From: Atkinsonella hypoxylon
Taxonomy: Eukaryota; Ascomycota; Sordariomycetes; Hypocreales; Clavicipitaceae
NCBI GenBank assembly: GCA_000729835.1
Contig: JFHB01000064.1
Coordinates: forward strand, 62,001-126,000
Direction: 5' to 3'
Length of the DNA stretch: 64,000 bases
Shown here in pieces: positions 23,562-34,375 of the stretch. The position numbers were made by a program, and so were the translations under genes. Positions within the stretch are counted from its first letter, which is position 1, and each line of letters starts with the position of its first letter. Below the pieces are notes generated by a model. That model made no database searches. It saw only the letters and a list, made by a program, of their open reading frames with translations, and was not told where the DNA came from.

Positions 23562-25549
23562 ATGCAGGGATCCCTACTGATTCACGAGGTCCGAAGCAAT
23601 GCTGGGGTCAGCACGGAAGAGGATGATGGTGCGACAAAGACAGTTGAGCAGGACGTATTGAATCGTGCGCTCTCAGCCAGACAGATCCAGATGATTGCCT
23701 TTAGTGGCATAATTGGAACTGGCCTCTTTTTGGGAACTGGGAAAGCTCTCGTAACAGGCGGCCCGGGATCAATTTTAGTCTGCTACGCGCTTATCGGCAT
23801 CTTGGTGTTCTTGACCATGATGAGCCTCGGAGAAATGTCCGCCTATATGCCGGTATCAGGCAGTTTCTGCACGTTCTCAAGGTACGCTTGGCTAACCGGT
23901 TTGAAACACAAGAGAAGCGCTTTTATTACCCAGGCTAATAATCAAAAGCCGATTCGTCGACGATGCATTGGGTTTCACCATGACGTGGATAACGTGGTTG
24001 AACGCCGCGGTATCAACAGGAGCGGACATGGTCGCCCTTCAAATCGTTTTGAGATACTGGACAAAGGAGTTCCCGCACTGGGCACTTAGCTTGATTATGT
24101 TGATCCTGCTAGTGGCTGCAAATATCATTACCGTGCGAGCTTACGGAGAGGTATGTTGGAACATCTGTTTCTATTATGCTGCCTGGAGAAATAACTCACG
24201 TCAACAAGGTCGAATATTGGCTTAGTCTTCTCAAGTTAATTGCCATTATCGTAAGTGGCTCGTCTATCTTCTAGAGCATGGCCCATGAGCTTATTAGTAA
24301 CAATGGTTGAGGCATCAGCTTTTTATTATTGTTGGCATCGTCGTCAATCTTGGGGGCAACACATCTCATCACTATATCGGTGGCGAAAATTGGCACATTT
24401 CTGGCGCCCCTTTCGTGAATGGGATTGGCGGATTTGCTTCGGTGTTTGTATCTGCATCATATGCTTGTGCGCAACCTACCATCTTATCGCGAAGTTCTCC
24501 AAATTTGTGACTATGCTGACTTTATCGAAGACGGCGGCACTGAGTCGATTGCTATCGTTGCAGGCGAGGCCAAAAATCCTACGAAGAATCTACCTCGAGC
24601 CATAAGGAACGTTTTCTGGCGTATTATCCTATTTTAGTACGACTTCTCTTCTCTTTTGTCAGGGTTATATCTGAAACGAAGCCACGGGATGTGTTCTGAC
24701 GATTGTTATTATAAAAGCCTGACCTCAGTTCTGCTCATTGGTCTGAATATTCCATACAACTCTTCTCGTCTCGTCCAACACGACGTGATTAGCATCTCTC
24801 CGTTTACAATCGGACTCGAGATGATCGGAGCACGTGCCGCTGGAAGTTTCATTAATGCCGTGATATTCAGCAGCGCCGTCTCGGCAGGGAATCATTCAAT
24901 CTATATCGGTGGTAGACTACTATTCACTCTTGCAATGCAGAGTCAGGCGCCGGTCCTGTTTGGGACGTTGAACAAAAATAAAGTGCCTTGGGTGGGAGTC
25001 TTGCTAACTGCTCTAATGGCTGGTATATGCTTCGGCTCTAGCTTTATTGGGGCTGGCCAGCTTTGGAAATGGCTCCAAAAGTAAGCTTGATCTCGACTTG
25101 TTAGTCGGATGTCAACTTGAAGGGAGGTTCTAACGATTTGCAGCCTTATTGGCGTCTCAGGCCAGATCAATTGGGCCGTCATCGGCTTCACCTCGATTCG
25201 ATTTCGCGCGGCTTTGCGACATCAGGGAAAGACGCATCTACTGCCATTCCGCAATTGGACTCACCCCATAGGCCCATGGCTTTGCGTCATTCTCAGCAGC
25301 GTTATAATATTATGTCAGGGATGGAGCAGTTTCACGCCGGCTTTTCAAGGTGCCAGCTTTGTCAGCTACTACGTTCAGTTACCTGTGATGACAGGCATTT
25401 TTATATGTTGGAAATCGGCCAAACGCACAAAATGGGTCAAATTAGAGCAGATGGATCTTGAAACAGATGCTTACGCACGTACTGATATTGAATCTCCTCG
25501 TGTAAGCTGGAAAGAGAAAGTCAAGCATATGAGAGATTGGATTTGCTGA
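23562..25549 (+). CDS. amino-acid permease, APC superfamily (YAT type)
   Basis: Plasma-membrane H+-coupled amino-acid transporter with about 12 membrane helices. Seven exons: 23562-23881, 23949-24150, 24209-24250, 24319-24466, 24531-24636, 24718-25080, 25144-25549; 528 residues, usual for the family. Seen: RQIQMIAFSGIIGTGLFLGTG in TM1 (the signature unwound helix), GEMSAYMPVSGSF, RFVDDALGF, the GTESIAIVAGEAKNP motif of TM6-7, then LLIGLNIPYN, SAGNHSIYIGGRLLF and GQINWAVIGFTSIRFR. An apparent stop after IILF and an apparent frame break before LTSVLLIG are removed by an 81 bp intron 24637-24717 ending ATAAAAG. Lies in the NRPS cluster beside a PTR2 transporter, so uptake of a precursor or retrieval of a product are both plausible. 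Confidence 0.92.
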
Positions 25550-25858
25550 TGCTAAAGGAACTCCTGGCCCTAGCACTGTGCACTGTGCACTGGTCATTTT
25601 ATGCTCGTGATAAGAGCGATCTTTCAACGTCAATGTTCTGGCACTGAAGCTCGCGATTAGTTAAAGTGTGGCGAGGTCACTGTATGGAAGTTTCTGCGAT
25701 ATTGCAGAAAACTTACCAGCACTGGCCTCCCTTCCCCCCGCCAATCAACCAAGACAATTAATAGGTTCTATTACTTGGAAACCCCCATATTTTGTACGCT
25801 GTTGGGTGCGAGGGCAGGCCAAATCTTGCCGTCGAAAGCACCAATCGGCGTTCACCAT

Positions 25859-25866
25859 CGGAGTTA
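25859..25866 (+). promoter_or_regulatory. CGGAGTTA box upstream of PTR2
   Basis: CGGAGTTAACGCCGG lies 140 bp before the PTR2 start: the cluster's CGGAGTT core followed by a second half-site CCG, giving an everted CGG pair. Confidence 0.45.
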
Positions 25867-26006
25867 ACGCCGGAGCAAAACTTCCTAAACTTGTGCGACC
25901 ACCACCACAAGTCAATTCCGCCTGGAATAGCATTTAGTGGACTTAGTCACCTTGGAGAATGCGGTGCCATCCTCAATCGCGTCGTCAACATTGAACAGCG
26001 CAAATA

Positions 26007-27954
26007 ATGGCTTCCAAAAGTAGCCAGACAGAATCTTTAGTTGTGTCCCCTCCTGTTGCTGCTGATGGTGTTGGCCATGGCAATAGTGAGAAAAGCCAAG
26101 TGACAGATCAAAGCGACAGTGGTCGTACAGCTACACAAGAAGAGCTGAAGACGCTCCGGCATGTCACGGACAAGATTCCATTGCGAGTTTGGCTGGTAGC
26201 TCTCATTGCGGCTGCCGAACGCTTCACTTATTGGTCGACACAAGTTACGTGGCAGAATTATAGTGAGTCTTCCTCAACTTGATGCTACGTGGTCCTTCTT
26301 GTCAGCCTCAATTGTGTTATTTGCGTGCTTGATGGACGATGTTAAAGCTTGTCGTGAGAGCAGACCTTAGCATCGGACATCTTGTTGACTTTCGCAGTCC
26401 AATATAGCCCTGGTGACAAGATTCCCGGTATCTTGGGTCTCGGCCAATCCACGGCTGTGGCAATCAATAATGCCTTCAATGTGGTTGTCTACATCCTTCC
26501 CATCTTCATCGGTCCTATTGCCGATGGCCGTTTGGGTCGCTTTGTCACTCTTCAGATCTGTACAGCGATTTACCTGGTTGGCATGATTCTGCTGCTGGCC
26601 TTCTCTACGCCGACAGCTGTGGCCAATGAAGCAGCTTTGCCCGGATTTATTGCATCACTGTGCCTTACAGCCATTGGCGTTGGTGGTGTACAAACAGTGA
26701 CAGCTCCTTTAATTGCCGACCAATACAATGAAACAATTGCGAAAATTGCCTACAGGCGAGATGGAGAACGTGTCGTGATAGATCGAGATATGACTATTCA
26801 CTATATCTATAGCGTCTATTGGTGGATGGCGAACGCAGCGTCCTTGGGCCAGATTCCCACCACGCTGATGGAGAAACATCTCAGTTTCTGGAGTGCATAC
26901 GTTTTAACGACTGGTGTTCTACTTGCATCATGCTCTTTGCTATGGATTGGGAAGAAACAATTTGGTAAGAAAGCAACGCGAAAGGAGAAACAGCGAATAG
27001 TTGTCATCGTACGACTACTGACAAGTGGGTTTTTCCTTTTTATTTTCTAATATAGTGCTGCATGCTCCCTCCGGGACTGATCTGCCAATGGCAGCTAAAG
27101 TCCTCTGGATAGCTGCTACTTCAGGGTTCAACTTGAACGCAGCATTGCCAGATACCCAGCTAGAGCGTGGACGCCGAGTCGATTGGGATGATCACTTTGT
27201 TGGGGATTTACGCCGAGGGCTGATGGCTATCAAAGTCTGGTAAGCTGAGGCCATCTAAGTCTGCTATATCCATTGTCTTATATGTGACCTATATTAACCC
27301 CATAACAGTCTAGTCTGGCCAATTCTCCGTCTTTGCGTCGGTCATATTGGCGCCAACGGTATCGCACAGGCTGGGCAAATGCAGACGATAGGGATACCCA
27401 ATGATCTCTTCAATGCAGCTAATTCTGTCGCGCTCGTCATCTTCGGCGTTCTCATCGAGAACTGGCTCTATCCCTTCCTGGAGAAACGGAAAATTGTTTT
27501 CGGGGAGATGAAACGTATTACTCTAGGCCTCTTCATCATGGCATTGACCATGGCTTATGGCACGATTGTGCAAGGTCTTATATACAATGCTGGGCCTTGC
27601 TATCGGTATCCATTAGAGTGTCCGGCATCAGAAAACGGTCAGATGCCGAATAACGTCAACATCCTAGTTCAGCTGCCATTATACATCATCATCTCTCTAA
27701 GCGAAGTCTTCGCTTTCGTCACTGGAAGCGCTTATACTTACAAAATGGCGCCGAAAAACATGAAGAGCATTTTGCAGAGTTTCTTCGCGGCTATGTCCGG
27801 TGTTGGCTACCTCCTGACTGTTGCAATCAGCCCAGCGGCCCGGAATCCTGACTTGGTTATATTATGGGGAAGTGTTACTTGCGCAATGGCATTGGCAACA
27901 TTTGTATTTTGGATTTGTTTTAGAAGTTACGACAAGCGAGGAACAGCCACATAG
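26007..27954 (+). CDS. PTR2-type proton-coupled di/tripeptide transporter (POT family)
   Basis: Plasma-membrane peptide symporter. Exons 26007-26262, 26398-26964, 27056-27239, 27309-27954; 550 residues with ~50 hydrophilic N-terminal residues. Seen: AAAERFTYWS (the E-R of the ExxER-type TM1 motif), GPIADGRLGRF (the loop between TM2 and TM3), GVGGVQTVTAPLIADQY, YSVYWWMANAASLG (the fungal PTR2 FYWxxN region), then IVQGLIYNAGPCY, the PTR signature LPLYIIISLSEVFAFVTGSAY and APKNMKSILQSFF. The 91 bp intron 26965-27055 must be removed or a false Lys/Arg tail is read. A pseudogene of the same family lies at 44.4 kb. Its presence with an ATP-grasp ligase, NRPS and S9 peptidase suggests peptide substrates within the pathway. 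Confidence 0.93.
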
Positions 27955-29283
27955 CAGCACAGCACCCCTGGTGTTTCGGTGTTAGTTCACCTAAATCGTG
28001 TTACAATATATTGGCGCGCATAGTCATTTCTGTTGATAGACCAAAAGGTAGTCTAGAAGCTGACTTCGCTTGATTTCACAAATAATAATTATAACATGCT
28101 GTTTTCACTTTTTCTTTGCTTCGTCTAGATTCGTGTCTTCCAAGCAAGCCCGCGCACGAATGCTTCTGGTCGAAATGAGCTACTAGAGCCGACTCTGCAG
28201 CAACTCAAAGCTTACTTAGATATCGCACTGCTTATTCAGTATTGGACGGCTACACGCAGAGAAAGTTTAGAAGCAGAGAAATACTAGAACAGATTGTATG
28301 ATTGTAGCCTGCTGGCTTAAAGAAAGGCTCAAAATAGCTAGCGCCCACTCATCTCACCCATAAGCACAGAATACATAGTCGTGGCCAGTCAACAGCCTGA
28401 GAAGGTCGCTTCACCTACATAGCTGGTGTGTTGGATAACAGAAGAAATTGTGCGTTGAAGAACATCCGCATTACAAAGTTCAGATGTAAGTATCGAATTT
28501 ATAAACAATGAAGCTAGACAGAGGGTAAATGAGCACACGAACTCTACACAACACATGCCATATTACCCATGGGTCAGAGAGTGGCAACAATGAAGGATTC
28601 TATCAATAATTAATTATCGTAATCCCACGCCCCTAGCTAGCTCAAAGAAATCCCCAGACGTGTCATGCGAGGCCTTGCATGCGCGCCTCCATTCGCGGAT
28701 AGACAGTTGCTGAACACTCCATCAACGCCGGAATTATCATTTCGCACAGTGAGTAACTTCCATCTGGCGGAATTATCGGCATGGCACGGATAGCATGGGG
28801 CGGAATTCAGCGTCAAACACCGGAAGAATAGGAGTCAAAGCTGCTTTCCACTGTGAGCATCATTGGGAAAACTTGATTATCCTGGTCGAGCTATGGGTCC
28901 GTAACTCAATTCGCGAATAAGAGGGCTAGTCTCGGTATATTAATCGAGTGCTAACTTATTGAGAAGCTGTGATCTATTGTCCCCACATTGTAGATGACGA
29001 AATATTCCGGAGTTTGAAAAGCGTAATGCTGAAGTTATCAAGGCTTGCCTAGTCCCCGGGTCCTGTTTTCCACTTTTTGTAAGCAGACCGCGAAATCAAG
29101 CTCAAGGGCGCGTAGAGAACATCAGCATGCAGAGAAATTCTGAATCGTTATGATTCTTCTAGATGTATACTCCTTCAAAGACTGGCTCCCTCTTTGTTAT
29201 CTTACAGGACTTCATTGAGCAAGTACGACCCTTCTGATGACAAACCCATTCGGATCGGCTTCTGTCCCACATTTACACCCATC
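27955..29283. other. intergenic: P450 5' region with CGGAATT/CGGAGTT boxes
   Basis: 1.3 kb without ORFs. Contains CGGAATTA at 28729-28736 and 28768-28775, CGGAATTCAGCG at 28801, and CGGAGTTT at 29008-29015, i.e. four boxes of the cluster-wide motif within 290 bp upstream of the P450. Confidence 0.6.
28729..29015 (+). promoter_or_regulatory. array of four CGGARTT boxes upstream of the cluster P450
   Basis: Boxes at 28729, 28768, 28801 and 29008, all in the same orientation. The third extends to CGGAATTCAGCG, matching the box at 33959-33966 (minus strand) in seven further positions. Confidence 0.5.
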
Positions 29284-31242
29284 ATGAACGACAACTTCAC
29301 TTTGATAGCTTTTCCCATATTGTTTGTCATCTTGTCAATCTATATCGTGAAACAAGTCCTACTATCGCCGTTGTCACAGATACCGGCGGCACATTGGTCT
29401 GCAAGGGTTAGCTCTATTTGGGCACTTTGGGTCAGGTACACAGATAATGAGCTTGCCTCTCTCGTGAAAGCTCATGAAAAGAATGGACCGATACTCCAGG
29501 TTGGCCCGAAGGAAATCAGTATCAGTTCCTATCAGAGTGGTATTCGCAAAGTGTACGACGCAGGATTCGGAAAGCCAACATCTTTCTATTCTATGTTCAA
29601 TTATTATGGGTGGGGACTGATCCGTTACCGTCGACAATCCCCTGTTTTATATTACATTGAAAAAAAAAAACAATCTAACGATGAGTTAAAGGAGGAAGAA
29701 TGCTTTTACAAGCCTACAAAACAGGGATCATGGTATGCGCCGACGTCGAACAGCTGCGCTCTACTCCAAGTCTGCGCTGTTCCGATCTCTTCAACTGCAC
29801 AATATCAGCATCAAAATAATGTACGAACATCTGACCCCTCGCCTGAAGAACGAGTGTAAGCGAGGTTCCAAGGTCGATGCTCTTGAATTGAGCTACTGTA
29901 TTTGTTCCGACTATATCAGTTCATTCTTGTTTGGGTACAGGAGCGGAACGCGGTATCTTTTGGGAAGGAAATCGGCTATCGACGAGTGGCGACTTCATTA
30001 CGAGAACATAATGTGTAAAGAGTCTTTCTTTTCACAGGAAACTCCTTTTGCTTACCGAGTGTTACAGAATCTGCGGATTGATCTGCTTCCAGATTCATAT
30101 CGCGTATCCAAAAAGTTCCTCGAGTCCTGGATGGAGGAGATGACACGCAAAGCGGATGCTGTCCTAGCGCTACACAGAACAACTGGTGAGCCAATTGCTC
30201 CCGAGGACCAGCCAATAATTTATGAGACGGCCAAGGGTGCGGTTGATAAGGATTCACCGCACCTAGACCCAAACACCAAACGTGTGGAGGTTGCAAGCGA
30301 AATGTTTGACCACATTTGTAAGTCAACTGCCCATCGATACTCCTCCATTCATGACCCATAGAAAGAATTCAGAAAAAAGTTGACAAGGCGCAACATTAAC
30401 TCGTTCCTCGCTTCCATCCTGGTCTGAGAATAGCTGCATCCAGGGAAGTTTTAGGTACGTGATTTGTCTACACATCAAGTCAATAAACACATAATGGTAC
30501 CGAAAAAAAAAAAAAAGAAACCTTCTCACACTGAAAACCGGTACTGATCCGACAGGTCTCGTTCTCGCGTACACGTTTTGGTATCTAGCGCAGCACCCAC
30601 AAGCACAACAACGAATTCGCACTGAACTCGCTGCTGCTGGCATCGACATGACCACAAGGCCGGAATTACAGAGTCATTCTTCCGGAATAGCTGACTCAAT
30701 TCCAATAGCTTTGGAAAGAATGCATTATTTGAACGCCGTTATTTGTGAGTCCCTACGAATGCGGCCGACAAGTACACCATTACCACGAATTACTCCATCA
30801 GATCGTCCTGTTTCCTTGGGTGGCGTAGACAATATCCCTCCGGGCACACGAGTAAATGCTTTTCAGTGGTTTGTTCATCGCGATCCTAACAAATGGGAAC
30901 ATGTCAATGAATGGATCCCTGAGAGATGGTTGGATCGCGGTGAGCCTGGTAGAAAGGGAGACAGGGAGGATGTGCTCTGGGCGTTTGCGAGTGGGCCAAG
31001 GGTTTGTCTGGGAAATAATTGGACTTTTTATGGTAAGTAGGATTGAACATGGAAGTATGTCGCAGGAAGCAGCAGCAGAAGCAGAAGCTAACACTCTTGC
31101 GTCAGCAATGCGGTATATCATTGCCACAATCGTGTCAAGTTTTGAGATGGAAGCTCTCACGGGCAAGCCTGACAACTGTTGGCCGGGTTCTCCAACAGAC
31201 CTACTGCCTGTGGAGATAAAAGAAATTATGAAATTAGGTTAG
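29284..31242 (+). CDS. cytochrome P450 of the NRPS cluster
   Basis: ER-anchored haem monooxygenase. Exons by eye 29284-29609, 29695-30317, 30434-30454, 30556-31032, 31106-31242; 527 residues, frame closes. N-terminal anchor at residues 4-26; the B-C region KNAFTSLQNRDHGMRRRR is formed across intron 1; K-helix ESLR ~387; PERW; haem loop FASGPRVCLG with Cys ~473. Exon 3 is only 21 nt and supplies the centre of the I-helix, read as ISASREVLGLVLAYTFWYL; the usual acidic-Thr pair of P450 I-helices is replaced there. An in-frame ATG at 29194 exists but 29284 gives a normal anchor. The acceptor of exon 2 could be at 29692 or 29695. The 5' region carries four cluster motif boxes, so it is likely co-regulated with the NRPS. 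Confidence 0.87.
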
Positions 31243-31539
31243 GCTCGATCTTGCTAGATTATGCGAGAAATTTATTCCACATGAATTTCCATTTGTTCAT
31301 GAAGAAGATCGATATTAGAAAGATACCGTTGGAGATGCGATGTTTCGGTTCGATTGAAAGCATTTTATGGGAATGGATTTACAAAGCTTAGATATGCTCC
31401 AAAACCCTTTATACTACGACGGGTTGGCAGCAAACCCCGGATATGATGGAATGACGTGCAGAAGCAGCAATTTATTTCGACTTTACTCACGTGCACTAAT
31501 TCCATCATTTACTACGTTCTTCATTAATACCGCCTCTGG
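31243..31539. terminator. convergent 3' ends of P450 and ATP-grasp genes
   Basis: 297 bp between two convergent stop codons; AT-rich, presumably both polyadenylation regions. No specific signal identified. Confidence 0.35.
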
Positions 31540-33664
31540 CTACAGTGGCTGTAATTCTACATGAACTTGGCTGTAAGCCTTTGCTACCATTTCCATCAAA
31601 TGTTGACGCCCTTTCCTGGACTGCAGCAGAAGTAAGCCGAACCAAGGATATCTCAATGTGGCAGGATCAGGTACTATGTCTCCCGGTTGATAGAACATAC
31701 GGGACATGACGGTTTCTTCGGCCAACCCGATATCTTCGAGATCGACATCATGCATCACGCGACCACCAGTTGATGAATGCAAAGGCAGAGGAGTTGTGGC
31801 ATAGTGAAATTGTGGCCCGTCTCGGAATCCATAGGCCAAACTGCGGAAGCGAAACTCGTCGCCAATGGCGTTCATCATATGAAGGGCATAGTAGTCTACG
31901 CCGTTGGCATAGGCGGATCCCGTTGAATCTGAGTGTCCCGGTGGTCGTGGATTAACTTCCAGTAGAAATGCATGTGGTTGCCGATTTTCTCCAACCCGAG
32001 GGTGGTTTACGAGATCGCGCACGTTATTATCGTCTTTATGCCATTTCAATGCTGAGTTTTGCACTCTGGCTTCTACATGAAGAACACCACTGTCAAACCC
32101 GAGCCTTTTCACGATAGACAGCAGTTCTGTTTGAAGGATTTTTTTCTCGTCGGCAGGCAGGCCCGAAGGCCAAGCAGAGCCGGTCTCCACGAACTGTTCC
32201 GTTGTAGATGATGAGGCCACGTCGTCGTCCCCTGCACATGGGAGATTGTCAGACACTTCGTAAAATAGCAGTTCGCCGTTCCAGAGTACAAAGTTCACGT
32301 CAACCTCGGGTCCGTTACAATAAGGCTCGACGAGGACTTCTCCAGCATGGCTGTCTTGCACTCCAAATAGCTGGTGCTGGTTTGCAACGGATAGTAGAGC
32401 ATGGCTCACAGCATGGACAAGCTCATCCTCGCTGTTGACCTTGGACACACCATACGAGCCGTGGCTGAGTGTTGGCTTTACAATAAGAGGATATATCAAG
32501 GGTTCTGATATGCTTTCCAGATGCGACATGAGATTATCGATGCTTGCGACAGTGAACGTGCCAGCAGTGTTCTGAAGTTTCCGCGTCCCATTCTTGTTTG
32601 TGGAAAGAGAATAAGCCGCCGCAGGGGCTGTTCTGAGCCCAAGAGTTTCTGCAGCTTGAGCTACGCCCGGCAGGAGAGGATCCATCGTCGTCATGATACC
32701 ATCGACACGATATGGCAAAGACCGCACTGCAGCCACGATGCGGACGGCCAAATCATCAAACGTAAAGCCAGAGAAAGGCACAAATTCCTCTCTGTAACTG
32801 CCACCTGGTCCAGCTGGGTCTTCGAGCCAATGCCCCGGCTTGTCCATGATAACGAGAGAAACACCACATGCTTTAGCCGCAACGTAGAAACGCACGCAGT
32901 AGAACCTGTCCCGTTTCTCACCGACAATAACAATACGCGTCGGGCGGATCGGTTGAGGCGCGAGCCATGGCCATGAAATGCGATTCGCCAATTCGTCTTG
33001 CAGTAAATTTGTAGGACAATCAGCCTCGTACAGAATCACCCCAACGCTCATGTCCAAAAGGTGGATGAAAGCTTCGGCAGAACCATGACGAGCTTTTAGG
33101 TCCGGCTTTTCGCAATGCTGGCGCGGGCGAACAAATCCTTTCACGTCCTTGATTAGTGGGCAGCCACGCATTCTTTCCTCGAGAAAGTCGCTTCGCACTA
33201 TCCAGCCATTTTCTGCCGGCAAAATGAACTTCATAGATGCCCGACACGATGATTTGACAGCAGCCCAGATGAAGGAGAGCCCCTGGCCAGGCGTTTCGAT
33301 GCTCACCGATTCCAGCAAGGTGCGGGACGACGTCAGGGCAGCAATAGTAGCAAGATTGTCGTCATGAAATTTTCTAGATTCACCAAAATGCGATTCGATT
33401 GTGCAGTCAAGATTGTTGTCTGCATGTTTCGTCATCTCAGAATGGGTTCGGTTCCATGACCACGTCACTCCGCCAAGCACTATCACATGTATGTGGTCAA
33501 TACACCGATTTCTTCCTTTTGATTATTCTTTATAAAAAAAGAAGAAGAAGAAATTGAATAGACTACTCACCTTCTCCGCTGCTTGATTGCAATACTGCAC
33601 GGTGTACTGCCTCGGAAGTCATGCCTTCCTCCTTTGTACTGCATTCGCCATCCATCGTCATCAT
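31540..33664 (-). CDS. ATP-grasp carboxylate-amine ligase
   Basis: Two exons, 33571-33664 and 31540-33479, with a 91 bp intron; 677 residues. The enzyme class activates a carboxylate as acyl phosphate and joins it to an amine; in bacteria relatives make dipeptides. Seen: N-terminal and pre-ATP-grasp region to ~340, including EKRDRFYCVRFYVAAKACG (a Rossmann-like pre-grasp segment); the glycine-rich lysine loop LIVKPTLSHGSYGVSKV at ~360-375; GEVLVEPYCNGPEVDVNF at ~410-430 (small ATP-grasp lobe); and the Mg-binding EVNPRPPGHSD at ~540. The real start lies in exon 1 (ATG 33664, or in-frame 33655); the large exon alone begins with GTG. A CGGAGTTC box (33959-33966, minus) sits ~295 bp upstream. Substrates unknown; the C-terminal ~110 residues after the grasp fold have no motif I recognise. 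Confidence 0.88.
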
Positions 33665-34375
33665 CAACGTTTGTGGTTTCAACAAGGTTTATTCTGCAAG
33701 GTCAAGGGGTTGAAATGCGCTGCCACGATGCACAAACGTCCGTCCAGCTGCGGTAAAGGGCCCCGGACTATAACGTGCGATCTGACGTCAGCGCCATATG
33801 GCGCTATGAGTTGTTTGTTGCACGAGATCACAGCCTGCAGCGCGACATTGGCTTCATAGCGAGGGATCATCATTGGTTGGCAGAAACGCCGGCGCTGATG
33901 AGATGCGCCTTCAACAGGGTATATCACAGTTCGGTTGTGCAGAACAAGTCTCTACGCTGAACTCCGTGCGGAACCGTTTGCCGTCAGATCCTAGCTTTAC
34001 GTAAATATTGGCTTCCGGCATGACTATCTGGTGCAAGTCAATTTTGATCGAGAAATCCAGAGGGAAAGGCGTTGAAAAATATGGTACCGAATAGTGTTGG
34101 GGCCGGCCGGTCAATCGCTTGCTATTTAGTAGACCACAGTTTCAATTATGATAGGGATGCAGTTCTTTTATCTTGCAAACTTTGACAAGGAGCACAGACG
34201 CAGGGCTGTGCCAATTTGACGGCTCAGCTTACACATAAGTTCTGTCACCAAGTTCATCTTACCAGGGCTTTACTGTCAAATAGATGCTCTTGAGATTATC
34301 GTGAGTTTCTAACATTTGTATGCAGTAGATAGGCCTCAAAGTGATTGCGAAGCATGAGCCAAAGAGAATCACAGC
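33665..34375. other. intergenic between ATP-grasp 5' end and Lys1-like 3' end
   Basis: 711 bp; the frames 33587-33859 and 33911-34114 lack family features. Contains one cluster motif box. Confidence 0.5.
33959..33966 (-). promoter_or_regulatory. CGGAGTTC box upstream of the ATP-grasp gene
   Basis: On the minus strand reads CGGAGTTCAGCG, in gene orientation, ~295 bp before the start codon. Matches the core at 28801 and 36311. Confidence 0.5.

Noticed and set aside
24600..24720. Apparent stop and frameshift in the amino-acid permease
   Set aside because: An intron 24637-24717 restores the conserved LLIGLNIPYN in frame, so the gene is intact.
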